DNA of 64,000 nucleotides from Paenibacillus sp. FSL R10-2782 (GCF_038592985.1 NZ_CP151951.1:1169001-1233000); one strand, 5' to 3'. Shown: positions 31,584 to 41,854, counted from the first letter of the stretch. The notes: a model not told the origin generated them from the letters alone. Made by a program: numbers and translations.

Positions 31584-33002
31584 ATGAGTAAATATCATGA
31601 TTTAGCGGTCAAAATATTAGGGGCTATTGGTGGCAGTTCAAATGTATCCGAATATACTCATTGCATGACTCGTCTTCGTGTAACTGTAGTTGATCGCAGT
31701 CGAATCGCTGAAGCGGAATTGAAGAAGATTGATGGGGTTCTAGGTGTAGTGGATGATGAAACGTATCAAATCATTCTCGGACCAGGGGTCGTGACCAAAG
31801 TAGCTGAAGAATTTGGTGAAGTGTTAGAAGGAAGTGTCTCAGAGGGTAAAAGTTCAGCTTCGGCTGAACAATTACAAGCAAAAGGCGCAGAAATGAAAGC
31901 ACAACTCAAAAAGAAAAATGATACACCGTTCAAAAACTTTTTGCGGAAAATAGGAAATATTTTTATCCCCCTAATTCCTGCATTCGTTGGAGCTGGTTTA
32001 ATTGCGGGTATTGGCTCGATTCTAGCGAACAATATTACAGCAGGCAACTTAGACGCCACAACTTGGCAGCAATATGTAACGATATTAAATGTAATTAAAA
32101 ATGCGATTTTTAGTTACTTAGTGATCTATGTCGGCATTAATGCAGCTAAAGAATTTGGAGCTACTCCTGCGCTTGGTGGAGTGATCGGTGGGGTAACGCT
32201 TTTAACAGGTGTTACAGCTGACTTGTCCATTAATAATATATTTACGGGTGCGCCTTTAACGCCTGGGCAAGGAGGAGTTATTGGTGTTCTAATCGCAGTA
32301 TGGATTTTATCAATCGTTGAAAAATATTTGCGTAAAGTTATTCCAGATGCCGTTGATATTATCGTTACGCCTACAATAGCCTTACTAGTCGTGGGGCTGA
32401 TAACTATATTTTTCATCATGCCATTTGCTGGATTTATTTCTAATAACTTAATCGGAGCGATTAACTGGACGATAGAAGTTGGTGGTGCATTCTCAGGTTT
32501 TGTATTAGGGACAGCGTTTTTACCACTTGTTATGTTAGGGCTGCATCAGGTATTGACGCCGATTCATATTGAGATGATCAATAGCTCAGGGATGACGTTA
32601 TTACTTCCGATGCTTGCTATGGCTGGTGCCGGTCAAGTAGGGGCATCCATTGCATTATGGATTCGTTGCAAGAAGAATAAATCATTAACAAACATGATTA
32701 AAGGTGCGCTTCCAGTTGGTATTCTAGGAATCGGGGAGCCATTGATCTATGGGGTTACTTTACCGCTAGGACGTCCTTTCATTACAGCTTGTATTGGCGG
32801 AGGTATTGGTGGTGCGGTCATTGGTTTATATGGTAACGTTGGAGCGATTGCTATTGGGCCATCTGGAGTTGCGTTAATTCCATTGATTGCGAATGGATTA
32901 TGGTTGAAATATGTAATAGGGTTAATTGCAGCTTATGCTGGTGGTTTTATAGCTACTTATTTATTCGGTACACCAAAAGAGGCTATGGCAGAACAGGAAT
33001 AA
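31584..33002 (+). CDS. murP: PTS MurNAc-specific EIIBC component
   Basis: 472 residues. The N-terminal EIIB domain has the phosphorylated Cys27 (YTHCMTRLR). A linker at about 85-110 leads to an EIIC domain with ten or so membrane helices and the GLHQVLTPIH, GIGEPLIYGVTLPL motifs. It takes up and phosphorylates N-acetylmuramic acid, using a general EIIA(Glc)-type donor since no EIIA domain is present. AGAAGGGGG precedes the ATG. Substrate assigned from its neighbours murQ and mupG. Confidence 0.9.
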   Translation: MSKYHDLAVKILGAIGGSSNVSEYTHCMTRLRVTVVDRSRIAEAELKKIDGVLGVVDDETYQIILGPGVVTKVAEEFGEVLEGSVSEGKSSASAEQLQAKGAEMKAQLKKKNDTPFKNFLRKIGNIFIPLIPAFVGAGLIAGIGSILANNITAGNLDATTWQQYVTILNVIKNAIFSYLVIYVGINAAKEFGATPALGGVIGGVTLLTGVTADLSINNIFTGAPLTPGQGGVIGVLIAVWILSIVEKYLRKVIPDAVDIIVTPTIALLVVGLITIFFIMPFAGFISNNLIGAINWTIEVGGAFSGFVLGTAFLPLVMLGLHQVLTPIHIEMINSSGMTLLLPMLAMAGAGQVGASIALWIRCKKNKSLTNMIKGALPVGILGIGEPLIYGVTLPLGRPFITACIGGGIGGAVIGLYGNVGAIAIGPSGVALIPLIANGLWLKYVIGLIAAYAGGFIATYLFGTPKEAMAEQE

Positions 33003-33029
33003 CTGATCAGAAGTATTGAGGTGATTCGA

Positions 33030-34082
33030 ATGTTGGGGATTTCAATTTTTGTAGCGGACCGGACGTTAGTAGAAAACATCAATTATATGAAAAAAATGAA
33101 GGAAGCAGGTTGTACAGAAATATTCACATCCCTTCATATGCCAGAAGATGATATAGAACTATTGAAGGAGAAATTGCTGGAAATCACAAACGCTGCCAAA
33201 CAATTAGAAATGGACTTGATGGCAGATATTTCTGGGAAAGCATTGGAGAAATTTTCTTTTCGCTTTTTATTGGAATCGGGTGTTACAGGTTTGCGGTTGG
33301 ATTTTGGATTTAGCGCCCATGATATTGCTGCCTACTCGCAAATAATGAAAATTGCCTTAAACGCTAGCACATTAACACCAGAGTTCTTAGCTACATTAAA
33401 AGATCATCATATTTGTCTTGATAATATTGAAGCTTGGCATAATTATTATCCCCGCCCGGAAACTGGGCTTGATAAAGAAACGTTTAAAGAGAAGAACAGA
33501 TGGTTGCAAGCTGAAGGCATTACGACAATGGCCTTTATTCCTGGAGACGGGCTGAAGAGAAAACCATTATTTGAAAGCTTGCCTACATTAGAGAAGCATC
33601 GGAATCAATCTTCTTTTCTAGCTTACTTGGAATTAGAGAAGGATTGTGCCGTGGACAAAATTTTTGTTGGAGACTTAACACTTTCAGAATGGTCTCAGCT
33701 TCAATTTCAAAGTTATCAAGAAGGAATTATTCTTTTGCGGGTAACCAAGGAACTGCCTTATGCCTTATGGGATATTGTCCATCGGAATCGCCTTGACGCT
33801 GCTCGTGATGTGGTTCGCTCAGAAACTGCACGAACAGATGAAGAACGTTTTGTAATGACAAAAAATATTGCGCCTATGCATACGAACAAGCGACCAAAAG
33901 GATCGATTACGGTCGATAATTATTTGTATGGCCGCTATGAACATGAGTTACAGATCACATTAACGGATCTGTCGGCACATGAGGGCGTTAATGTGATTGG
34001 TCATGTGATAGAAGAAGACATTCCGCTATTAGACTACGTTAGAAAAGGCGGAAGCCGATTTTCCTTTACAACTGCTACTTAA
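33030..34082 (+). CDS. mupG: 6-phospho-N-acetylmuramidase (DUF871)
   Basis: 350 residues from ATG 33030 (GAGGTG 6 nt upstream; the GTG at 33021 lies in that site). A DUF871 protein with a TIM-barrel N-terminal part (MLGISIFVADRTLVENINYM, DLMADISGKALEKF, LRLDFGF) and a cyclophilin-like C-terminal domain. MupG of B. subtilis and S. aureus splits MurNAc-6-P-GlcNAc, which fits the position between murP and murR. Confidence 0.88.
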   Translation: MLGISIFVADRTLVENINYMKKMKEAGCTEIFTSLHMPEDDIELLKEKLLEITNAAKQLEMDLMADISGKALEKFSFRFLLESGVTGLRLDFGFSAHDIAAYSQIMKIALNASTLTPEFLATLKDHHICLDNIEAWHNYYPRPETGLDKETFKEKNRWLQAEGITTMAFIPGDGLKRKPLFESLPTLEKHRNQSSFLAYLELEKDCAVDKIFVGDLTLSEWSQLQFQSYQEGIILLRVTKELPYALWDIVHRNRLDAARDVVRSETARTDEERFVMTKNIAPMHTNKRPKGSITVDNYLYGRYEHELQITLTDLSAHEGVNVIGHVIEEDIPLLDYVRKGGSRFSFTTAT

Positions 34083-34143
34083 TGATTACTCCCGTCTATT
34101 TTGTTATAATAAGTAAAATAGATTAAGTAGAGGAGATAAAGAC

Positions 34144-34995
34144 TTGGTAGTAGGAAATATGATTTCTCAAATTGAACTAGTATTAAATGAACTGCCAGAA
34201 TCCGAAAAAAAAGTAGCTGAGTACATTCTTGCCAATGCTAAAGAAGTGCTGCATATGACCATACATGAGTTAGCGACGAAATCGGAGGCAAGTAGTGCGG
34301 CGGTAGTTCGTTTTTGCAGGTCGCTGGGAATAGATGGTTTCCCTGCTCTGAAAATTCGTTTATCAGCGGAAGTAGAAAATACGCAGTATGTTGGCTACTT
34401 TGATGTTGAATCGAATGAAACGGTGCATTCTATCATTGATAAAATGTTGTCGAACACAATACTGACCTTTCAGAATACGGCCAGTCAACTGGACGCGCAA
34501 TCTATTGAGCAGGCAGTGAGCCTGTTACAGCAGGCAGAAGTTATTTATGTTTATGGGATAGGTGCCTCTTTTATTATTGCAGAAGATGCAGCACAAAAAT
34601 GGATTCGGCTTGGTAAAAATGTATATGCGATTTCAGATCGTCATTTATTAGCAGCGTCCATGGCTACGAAATCAGAAAACGCCGTCTTCTGGGGAATTTC
34701 GTACAGCGGTGAGACGAGAGAGGTTATTCAATTAATAAAGCGAGCTAAGGAACAGGGGATAAAAACAATTAGCCTCACTCGTCCTGGTAATAACAAGCTC
34801 TCTCAGCTTGCCGATGTTTCTTTATTTACATCACGTGCGCCAGAAGCACAGCTTCGTAGTGCGGCAACAAGCTCTAGATTTGCTCAATTATTTGTGCTCG
34901 ATATTGTCTTTAGCGCATATGCTTCTGCTCAGCATGATTTTACTGTGGAGCAGCTAGCGAAGACAAGGAAAATGATTGAGGTTTTGTATGATTAA
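34144..34995 (+). CDS. murR: MurR, RpiR-family regulator
   Basis: 283 residues. An N-terminal HTH_6 domain (LPESEKKVAEYILANAKEVL, SEASSAAVVRFCRSLGIDGF) and a C-terminal SIS domain (VYVYGIGAS-type, WGISYSGETREVIQLIKRAK) that should bind MurNAc-6-P. The TTG start has AGAGGAGA 6 nt upstream; ATG 34159 is an alternative. Last gene of the operon, followed by a terminator; the dyad at 30594 is a likely target. Confidence 0.88.
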   Translation: MVVGNMISQIELVLNELPESEKKVAEYILANAKEVLHMTIHELATKSEASSAAVVRFCRSLGIDGFPALKIRLSAEVENTQYVGYFDVESNETVHSIIDKMLSNTILTFQNTASQLDAQSIEQAVSLLQQAEVIYVYGIGASFIIAEDAAQKWIRLGKNVYAISDRHLLAASMATKSENAVFWGISYSGETREVIQLIKRAKEQGIKTISLTRPGNNKLSQLADVSLFTSRAPEAQLRSAATSSRFAQLFVLDIVFSAYASAQHDFTVEQLAKTRKMIEVLYD

Positions 34996-35007
34996 TGTTT
35001 TGATTAG

Positions 35008-35044
35008 AAGCTTCTTCCAGAGTATGGGGGAAGCTTTTTTTTTG
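35008..35044 (+). terminator. Terminator of the mur operon
   Basis: AAGCTTCTTCC / GGGGGAAGCTT arms around AGAGTAT, then about nine T. Confidence 0.75.
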
Positions 35045-35120
35045 TAAAGTGCTTTAAGGAGATCGAACTATTCTTCCATTTAATAGTATAATCAATGGTA
35101 TTCCTTATATTTGCGAACTT

Positions 35121-35140
35121 CGTGAATATTACGTTATATG
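35121..35140 (+). repeat. attC-like right half-site, right edge
   Basis: CGTGAAT-ATTAC-GTTATATG, preceded by TTCCTTATATTTGCGAACTT, which matches the sequence before the half-site at 19018. It marks a second boundary 16 kb away and is followed by a broken gene. Confidence 0.55.
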
Positions 35141-35178
35141 TACTTACTACAACAGACATTTTGAATGGAGGAGATTTT

Positions 35179-35620
35179 CTGGAAGCTAAAGTAATAACAC
35201 TACCCCTTTTCATGTTGTAGGTTACAAAATTGAAGCAGATATTAAAGAGTTTGAGTCTGGTCTAGGTAAGAACATTTATCATTTGCTATTTGAAAGAAAA
35301 GACGAAATTCAAAACAAGAAAAATGAGAATGTGATTTTAATGCAGATTTATCCTAATGAAGCCCGATTTTAATCCCAGATGGATAGGTTTACACATATTC
35401 TTTGTTATGAAGTAAGTAAACACAAGGCGATGTTCCATTAAATATGGTAAGTCATGCTGTCACTGAAAGTAAGTATGTTACTTACACACATAAGGGACTT
35501 GAATCTGAACTCAGTCGTTCGTATGACTATGTATATGGCCAATGGATTAGAGAAACTGGAAATGAACCAAAGGATTATGATTTTGAAATTTGGGATGAAA
35601 GATTGATGAATTGTCAATAA
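35179..35620 (+). pseudogene. GyrI-like/AraC effector-binding domain protein, degraded
   Basis: GGAGGAG precedes a CTG-initiated frame. Fragments in different frames align with a GyrI-like small-molecule-binding domain: VGYKIEADIKEFESGLGKNI, then ILMQIYPNEARF, then MVSHAVTESKYVTYTHKGLE and SYDYVYGQWIRETGNEPKDY. At least two frameshifts and stops (about 35205 and 35370-35425) prevent a full product. It directly follows the half-site at 35121, where a cassette gene is expected. Confidence 0.7.
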
Positions 35621-35885
35621 AAGTGTGAACTCTTTAGATAGCGGATTTAATGATTCTACAAATTGAGACTTTGCCAATCGTAAGAAGGCTAAAGTCTTTT
35701 TGTGTTTTCAAAATATATGAGCGATCTCCCGATAATCTCCATTCTCCTCAAATCCAATCCCGTCCCCCCACACAAAGGTTAAAATTTTATAAAAAAAGTT
35801 CAAAACGAGCAAAGACCTTTCCCGGCTTGGAATGATACCATGTGGTTGCACATAAAAAAAGGAGAGGCGTTCATCGCCACTCTAT
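35621..35885. other. Gene-free stretch before the sugar transporter
   Basis: No gene recognised. The compositional change from AT-rich to the chromosomal average occurs here, and the promoter region of the transporter operon follows. Confidence 0.4.
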
Positions 35886-35899
35886 TGTAAGCGCTATCT
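35886..35899 (+). promoter_or_regulatory. cre site (CcpA) upstream of the sugar ABC operon
   Basis: TGTAAGCGCTATCT matches the consensus TGWAANCGNTNWCA at all but the last position, 60 nt before the first gene. Indicates carbon catabolite control. Confidence 0.65.
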
Positions 35900-35958
35900 A
35901 ATATCTACTCTAATCAGCACTAAATGACCCGCATCACATGAGGAAAGGGGAGCTTCAT

Positions 35959-37044
35959 ATGAAAAAAGGAGCTGTTGTCGTCTGGCTTCTGGTTTTGGCC
36001 TTGATGCTTTCAGCCTGTAATTTGGCAGAGAGTGGAACGGGCAGCAAGGAAAAAGGCTATGTGGGCATTTCCATGCCGACCAAATCGTCCGAGCGTTGGG
36101 TAGGGGACGGAGAGAATATGGTCCGGCTGTTTCAGGAGCAAGGCTATAAAACAGATTTACAGTATGCCGAGGACGTGGTGGAAAACCAGATTGCCCAAAT
36201 TGAAAATATGATTACCAAGGGCGTGAATGTCATGGTGGTTGCATCCGTGGACGGGAATACACTAACAGATGTGATCAAGAAGGCGCACGACCGGGGGATT
36301 CAGGTTATTTCCTATGACCGTCTGATTCGGAACACGCCGTATCTGACGTATTATGCGACCTTCGACAACTTTAAGGTGGGCGTGCTACAGGCGTCATATA
36401 TTGAGAAAAAGCTGGGACTCAAGGAAGGCAAAGGCCCCTTCAATGTGGAGCTGTTTGGCGGTTCGCCGGATGATAATAACGCATACTTTTTCTTTAACGG
36501 CGCGATGTCCGTCCTCAAGCCATACATTGATTCGGGCAAATTGGTCGTACGCAGCAAGCAAATGACGATGGCACAGATTGCTACGCTGCGGTGGGACGGA
36601 GCTTTGGCCCAGTCGCGGATGGATAATCTGCTGAGTGCCTACTATTCGGGAGCCAATCTGGACGCGGTGTTATCCCCGTATGATGGGATTAGCATCGGTA
36701 TTATTTCATCCCTCAAAGGGGTTGGCTACGGATCAGCGAACAAGCCGCTGCCGATCATTACGGGGCAGGATGCGGAGCTGGCTTCGATCAAGTCGATTGT
36801 GGCCGGGGAGCAGACGCAAACTATATTCAAGGATACTCGCAAGCTGGCTGAGCAGACGGTTGTGATGGCCAACAGCATTTTACAGGGCAAGCAAGCAGAA
36901 GTGAATGATGCCAAATCATATAACAACGGAATAAAGGTAGTTCCTGCTTATTTGCTTGACCCGATCTCGGTGGATCGGACGAATGTCGAGAAGGATATTG
37001 TGGGGAGTCATTATTACACCAAGGAGCAAATCGGACTGAAATAA
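35959..37044 (+). CDS. Sugar ABC transporter, substrate-binding lipoprotein (ChvE/XylF-like)
   Basis: 361 residues from ATG 35959 (GGGGAG 6 nt upstream). A lipoprotein signal ([14 protein letters not shown]) gives a lipid-anchored Cys. The type I sugar-binding fold shows [37 protein letters not shown] and [10 protein letters not shown], the pattern of ChvE/XylF binding proteins for xylose, arabinose or other monosaccharides. First gene of a three-gene operon with ATPase and permease. Confidence 0.88.
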   Translation: MKKGAVVVWLLVLALMLSACNLAESGTGSKEKGYVGISMPTKSSERWVGDGENMVRLFQEQGYKTDLQYAEDVVENQIAQIENMITKGVNVMVVASVDGNTLTDVIKKAHDRGIQVISYDRLIRNTPYLTYYATFDNFKVGVLQASYIEKKLGLKEGKGPFNVELFGGSPDDNNAYFFFNGAMSVLKPYIDSGKLVVRSKQMTMAQIATLRWDGALAQSRMDNLLSAYYSGANLDAVLSPYDGISIGIISSLKGVGYGSANKPLPIITGQDAELASIKSIVAGEQTQTIFKDTRKLAEQTVVMANSILQGKQAEVNDAKSYNNGIKVVPAYLLDPISVDRTNVEKDIVGSHYYTKEQIGLK

Positions 37045-37078
37045 GAGCAGGCTATTCAAACCGAAAGGAGTGTACCCC

Positions 37079-38629
37079 ATGACTGGAATCATTTTGGAAA
37101 TGAAGGGAATTACCAAGACCTTTCCTGGCGTGAAGGCGTTGGAAAATGTAAACCTCAAGGTCAAGGAAGGCGAAATCCATTCCCTGTGTGGTGAGAACGG
37201 TGCGGGCAAATCGACGCTGATGAAGGTACTCAGTGGTGTATATCCGCATGGAACCTACGAAGGGGATATTATTTTCCAGGGTAAAACATGCGAGTTCAAG
37301 GACATCAAGCAGAGCGAGGAATTGGGTATTGTCATTATCCATCAGGAGCTGGCGCTGATCCCGTATCTCTCGATTGCGGAAAATATTTATCTGGGCAATG
37401 AACGCGCCAGCGGCGGCGTGATTGATTGGAAAGAGACTTTTGTGGGCACACGCGAGCTGCTGTCCAAGGTGGGTCTGAGCGAAAATCCCAATACATTAGT
37501 TACGAACATCGGGGTCGGGAAGCAGCAACTGGTTGAAATTGCGAAAGCGCTCTCTAAAAAGGTGAAGCTGCTCATTCTCGATGAGCCGACAGCGGCGTTG
37601 AATGAGGACGACAGCGAAAACCTGCTAAATTTGATGCTTGAATTTAAAAGACAAGGCATTTCCTGCATTCTCATCTCCCACAAGCTGAATGAGGTCGCCA
37701 AGGTATCTGATTCGATCACGATTTTGCGGGACGGGAAGACGATTGAGACGCTGGATATGAAAAAAGATCAGGTCACAGAGGACCGGATTATTAGCGGGAT
37801 GGTTGGACGTGATCTGACCAGCCGTTACCCGGAGCGCCATGCGGAAATTGGCAAGGTCATTTTGGAAGTGAAGGATTGGACGGTGTATCACGAGCATCAT
37901 GCGGAGCGCAAGGTGCTGGAACAGGTGAATCTCAACATTCGGCGTGGCGAAATTGTCGGCATTGCCGGGCTGATGGGAGCGGGACGGACGGAGCTGGCGA
38001 TGAGTATTTTTGGCAAATCGTATGGACGCAATATCTCCGGGCAACTGATCAAGGACGGCAAGCCGATCCAGAACAACACGGTAACAGACGCGATCAACAA
38101 CGGCTTCGCCTATGTAACCGAGGATCGCAAGGAGTATGGCCTTATTCTGATGGACGATATCAAGCGCAATATTTCGCTGACCGGCCTGAACAAGCTGACG
38201 AAGGGCGCTGTCGTCAATGAGCAGGAGGAAGTCGTTGTTGCAGAGGAAATGAAGAAGAGCATGAACATCAAAGCGCCGAGCATTTTACAGAAAACAGGCA
38301 ATCTGAGCGGTGGCAATCAGCAGAAGGTGGTACTGAGCAAATGGATTTTTGCCGGGCCGGACATTCTGATTCTGGATGAGCCGACGCGGGGCATTGATGT
38401 GGGCGCCAAATATGAAATTTATACGATTATTCATCGACTTGCCGCCGAAGGCAAGGGTGTGCTGGTTATTTCGTCCGAGCTGCCAGAGGTACTGGGCTTG
38501 TGTGACCGGATTTACGTCATGAACGCCGGGCGGATTACGGGAGAGGTTAGCCGTGAGGACGCGTCGCAGGAAACATTGATGAGATATATGACCAAGTCGG
38601 GAGGCGTGAAGCATGGAAACCATAACTAA
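37079..38629 (+). CDS. Sugar ABC transporter ATP-binding protein (MmsA/XylG/GguA-like)
   Basis: 516 residues with two ABC domains. Domain 1 has Walker [10 protein letters not shown] and Walker [12 protein letters not shown]; domain 2 has a degenerate Walker A ([10 protein letters not shown]), the signature LSGGNQQKV and [12 protein letters not shown]. This is the usual asymmetry of the RbsA/XylG class. AAAGGAG is 8 nt before ATG 37079. It overlaps the permease gene by 17 nt. Confidence 0.92.
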   Translation: MTGIILEMKGITKTFPGVKALENVNLKVKEGEIHSLCGENGAGKSTLMKVLSGVYPHGTYEGDIIFQGKTCEFKDIKQSEELGIVIIHQELALIPYLSIAENIYLGNERASGGVIDWKETFVGTRELLSKVGLSENPNTLVTNIGVGKQQLVEIAKALSKKVKLLILDEPTAALNEDDSENLLNLMLEFKRQGISCILISHKLNEVAKVSDSITILRDGKTIETLDMKKDQVTEDRIISGMVGRDLTSRYPERHAEIGKVILEVKDWTVYHEHHAERKVLEQVNLNIRRGEIVGIAGLMGAGRTELAMSIFGKSYGRNISGQLIKDGKPIQNNTVTDAINNGFAYVTEDRKEYGLILMDDIKRNISLTGLNKLTKGAVVNEQEEVVVAEEMKKSMNIKAPSILQKTGNLSGGNQQKVVLSKWIFAGPDILILDEPTRGIDVGAKYEIYTIIHRLAAEGKGVLVISSELPEVLGLCDRIYVMNAGRITGEVSREDASQETLMRYMTKSGGVKHGNHN

Positions 38630-39776
38630 ATTATTTAAAAATAACATCCGCCAATATGGCATGATGATTGCGCTGGTCGTCATTATGATCCTGTTCGAGG
38701 TGCTGACGGGCGGCCTGCTGTTGAAGCCGATTAATATTACAAATCTGATTCTGCAAAACAGCTACATTCTTGTGCTCGCTATCGGGATGGTGCTGGTCAT
38801 CATCACGGGGCATATTGATTTGTCTGTCGGCTCGATCGCCGCTTTTGTCGGGGCAGTGGCCGCCATCATGATGGTGGATTGGCAGCTTCCGGCGTGGATC
38901 GCCGTGATTGCAGCCTTGGTAGTCGGAGCGCTGATCGGCGCATGGCAAGGGTTCTGGGTCGCCTATGTGCGGATTCCGGCCTTTATCGTGACGTTGGCAG
39001 GGATGCTGCTCTTCCGTGGCTTGACGATGATTGTACTGGAAGGTCAATCCATCTCTCCTTTTCCGGGTGGCTTTCAGAAAATCAGTTCAGGCTTCCTGCC
39101 TGATTTTGCTTCCTCGGGTTATAACCTGGTATCGGTCATTGTTGGCATCGCGCTCACGGTATGGTTTATCGTCAACGAACTCCGCGAACGCCGTTCCCAG
39201 CTTAAATACGGCTTCGAGGTTCCGTCACAGTTTCTATTTGTACTCAAGCTGATTGTGGTGGCTGCTGTCATCAATCTGTTCACCTTTATGCTCGCAAGCT
39301 ATGCGGGGATTCCGAACATTCTCGTATTGCTGTTCATTCTGATCGTCGTATACTCCTTCGTCATGAACCGCACGGTTATGGGCCGACATGTGTATGCGCT
39401 GGGCGGGAATGAAAAGGCGGCGGGTCTGTCCGGTGTCAAAACGAAAAAAGTAACGTTCTGGGTATTCGTCAACATGGGCGTGATGGCTGCCATTTCCGGT
39501 CTGATCTTCGCTGCACGTCTGAACGCGGCTACACCAAGAGCAGGTACGAACTTTGAGCTGGATGCTATCGCAGCTTGCTTTATCGGTGGGGCTTCGGCAT
39601 CCGGCGGGATCGGAACGGTTTTCGGAGCGATTATCGGTGGTTTGGTCATGGGCGTACTGAATAACGGCATGTCCCTGATCGGTCTGGGCATTGACTGGCA
39701 GCAAGGTATCAAGGGCTTGGTGCTGCTGCTGGCGGTAGCCTTTGATATTTACAACAAAAACAAAAGATCAGCTTAA
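38613..39776 (+). CDS. Sugar ABC transporter permease (MmsB/XylH/GguB-like)
   Basis: 387 residues, about ten membrane helices, with the family segments [32 protein letters not shown] and [15 protein letters not shown]. Length fits XylH/GguB. Starts within the end of the ATPase gene (translational coupling) and is followed by a terminator. Confidence 0.92.
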   Translation: METITKLFKNNIRQYGMMIALVVIMILFEVLTGGLLLKPINITNLILQNSYILVLAIGMVLVIITGHIDLSVGSIAAFVGAVAAIMMVDWQLPAWIAVIAALVVGALIGAWQGFWVAYVRIPAFIVTLAGMLLFRGLTMIVLEGQSISPFPGGFQKISSGFLPDFASSGYNLVSVIVGIALTVWFIVNELRERRSQLKYGFEVPSQFLFVLKLIVVAAVINLFTFMLASYAGIPNILVLLFILIVVYSFVMNRTVMGRHVYALGGNEKAAGLSGVKTKKVTFWVFVNMGVMAAISGLIFAARLNAATPRAGTNFELDAIAACFIGGASASGGIGTVFGAIIGGLVMGVLNNGMSLIGLGIDWQQGIKGLVLLLAVAFDIYNKNKRSA

Positions 39777-39804
39777 GCTTTATATTCCATTGTCGTATAA
39801 AAGG

Positions 39805-39846
39805 AACCTCCAGTCCCACTTGAAATGTGGATGCTGGAGGTTTCTT
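39805..39846 (+). terminator. Terminator of the sugar ABC operon
   Basis: AACCTCCAG / CTGGAGGTT stem with a partly paired 20-nt loop and a short T tract. Confidence 0.7.
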
Positions 39847-39873
39847 GTTGGTTCGTTATTGAGGCAGCGGAGC

Positions 39874-40629
39874 TTATTTATCAGATAAGCTTTCTCCATC
39901 TACCGGAATGTGCACACGCTCACTCAGTCCTTCGTTGCGTATATGTTCAGTTAGCTCAGTTCGAGTGAGCAGACAATGATTGATCGCCTCCATATGGACA
40001 GCCACTACTTGTGTATAGGGGGCGTGTTGCGCAACCGTCGTTACATCCTGCGCTGTCATCGTAATTGGATCACCGACTGTGAACCGCGCTCCTCCGGCAT
40101 TCACAATCGTCCACTCCGGATGGTACTTGTCGAGAGCTTCTGCCACTTCACTGCACCAGATAGTGTCCCCGGCCAAATAGACAACAGGCTCGCCCGGAGC
40201 TTGGAATACAAAGCCCGATACGGGGCCCATCTGTTCGCCGATTTCTCCAGTACCATGATGCCCAGTTGTGCGGATGATCTCAATCTCTCCCACAGAACCA
40301 ACCACCCAAACTGGAGTCACCTGCGTAAAACCGTCAGCGGCGATCTGATCTTCATTTCCGGGCTGGCAGAGGACAGGAAGCTGTTTGTCCAGCCATTGTG
40401 CTGCTGCCGGGTCCCAGTGATCCGGGTGTAAATGCGTAACGATAACAACGTCAGGCTGTCCGAGCGATTCCCATTGCGGCGGCAAGGGAACCAACGGATT
40501 GCGACGGTCGTTCTCCGTATTCGGAATAGGCGGATTTACGCCAGGCTCGCTCAGCATCGGGTCGATCAGGAATTTTACTCCACCATATTCTAACCATAGG
40601 GTTGCATTGCGGATCAGTGTGATTTTCAT
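39874..40629 (-). CDS. MBL-fold metallo-hydrolase (UlaG/YtkL-like)
   Basis: 251 residues. The metal-binding motif THLHPDHWD (about 72-80) and later His/Asp ligands (GHHGTGE, LAGDTIW, VHMEAINHC) define a metallo-beta-lactamase fold; the start MKITLIRNATLWLEYGGVKF is typical of predicted Zn-dependent hydrolases of this group. Substrate unknown. Divergent from an AsnC/Lrp-like regulator, which probably controls it. Confidence 0.8.
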   Translation of the reverse strand: MKITLIRNATLWLEYGGVKFLIDPMLSEPGVNPPIPNTENDRRNPLVPLPPQWESLGQPDVVIVTHLHPDHWDPAAAQWLDKQLPVLCQPGNEDQIAADGFTQVTPVWVVGSVGEIEIIRTTGHHGTGEIGEQMGPVSGFVFQAPGEPVVYLAGDTIWCSEVAEALDKYHPEWTIVNAGGARFTVGDPITMTAQDVTTVAQHAPYTQVVAVHMEAINHCLLTRTELTEHIRNEGLSERVHIPVDGESLSDK

Positions 40630-40790
40630 ATCTGGAATCTCCTTTTAAGTTGGACAGATTAATTTTTATCCGAATATGTTCGGCAGTTGTTTGTTTCTGT
40701 TACAATCATATCTGATGCAAGAAGCTACAGGCTACGGCCTGCTGAAAGGAAAACAAGAATTCTCGTTTCATCATGAAAGGAAAAATGGCT

Positions 40791-41219
40791 ATGGAACTAT
40801 TCGTACCTGATGAGATCGACCTGCGTATCCTTCATCATCTGATTGAGGACAGCTCTTTATCGCACAAGGAGATGGGTCTGCTTGTACATCTTACGGGCCA
40901 GGCGGTAGGAGCGCGTGTTCGAAAAATGCAGGATGCAGGCATCATCGAGGGCTACACGCTACGCTGGAACCCTGAAAAAATGGGGCAGACCATTCATGCC
41001 TTTATTACGGTGTTTTTGAATTCGGGAACCGTTCATAGTGCTTTCCAGGCATTCGCACGGAAGCACCCCTCTATTATTGAGATTCATCGGGTTAGCGGGG
41101 AGGGCTGTTACTGGATGCGCTTGCGCATGTCCTCACAGGAAGAGCTAAATACCATGCTTGATGAACTGACGCAGTACGGCAATTACAAGCTAAGCTTTTC
41201 GTTAGGAGAAATAAAATGA
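40791..41219 (+). CDS. Lrp/AsnC-family regulator
   Basis: 142 residues from ATG 40791 (AAAGGA 9 nt upstream; ATG 40773 and 40785 are in or before that site). The helix-turn-helix (IDLRILHHLIEDSSLSHKEMGLLVHLTGQAVGARVRKMQDAGII) precedes a RAM-type ligand domain (HAFITVFLNSG, IEIHRVSGEGCYWMRLRMSS). Divergent from the MBL hydrolase, with a shared 160-nt promoter region. Confidence 0.85.
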   Translation: MELFVPDEIDLRILHHLIEDSSLSHKEMGLLVHLTGQAVGARVRKMQDAGIIEGYTLRWNPEKMGQTIHAFITVFLNSGTVHSAFQAFARKHPSIIEIHRVSGEGCYWMRLRMSSQEELNTMLDELTQYGNYKLSFSLGEIK

Positions 41220-41220
41220 T

Positions 41221-41253
41221 AAAAGCTCGCGGTGCTGGTGCCGGGAGCTTTTT
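41221..41253. terminator. Terminator after the Lrp/AsnC-family gene
   Basis: AAAAGCTC / GAGCTTTT stem with an inner CGG/CCG pairing, followed by T; usable in both directions. Confidence 0.75.
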
Positions 41254-41271
41254 GTTAGAGACGCATAGAGG

Positions 41272-41745
41272 TTAGCTATGCAGGCTCATTTTTAAAATAT
41301 GCTGCAAGCCGTGCGATCCCATCTTGGTGTCGCCTTCGTCTTTAAAGCCGCATTTGAGATACAGACTTTGAGCAGGCAGATTACGGGCGTTGACACCCAG
41401 CACGACTTCACGAACATGTGGGAAATACTCGGAGATATATGGGGGCAGTAGAAGCAGCCCTTTTTTGGCGTATCCTTGTCCCTGATCTGTGTAATGAATA
41501 GAGAAGGCACGCAGCAACAGAGCTTCGGAAGTATTCGTATAGTCCGATAACTCATCTCCATCGTACAAAATGAAAAATCCAACCGGTCTTCCGGCAGCCG
41601 TAATCACGACAGGATGGCGGTGCGGGTCTTGCTTGGCCAGTGCCAGCATTTCATCCGGCATTCCGGTAAACTGCTGCTGATCCTCAGGCAAATAAAATGT
41701 ATGTAAAATGGCATCATGCTCACAATGGTAAGGGACAAGCTCCAC
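41272..41745 (-). CDS. GNAT-family N-acetyltransferase
   Basis: 157 residues. The fold is shown by VVITAAGRPVGFFILYDG, the acetyl-CoA loop region DQGQGYAKKGLLLL (Q/RxxGxG/A-type) and VREVVLGVNARNLPAQSLYLKCGF. GTG start with no strong ribosome site, the only candidate before an upstream stop. Substrate unknown. Confidence 0.8.
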   Translation of the reverse strand: MELVPYHCEHDAILHTFYLPEDQQQFTGMPDEMLALAKQDPHRHPVVITAAGRPVGFFILYDGDELSDYTNTSEALLLRAFSIHYTDQGQGYAKKGLLLLPPYISEYFPHVREVVLGVNARNLPAQSLYLKCGFKDEGDTKMGSHGLQHILKMSLHS

Positions 41746-41854
41746 GTCAGCGGTAGAAGTAGGCTGTGAGGTAAAAAAAAGAAACCTGAACTCACCTCAC
41801 TTACGTATTACCCGTTACATAAACAAGCATGGTTAAAAGGAGACGTGTACTTCT

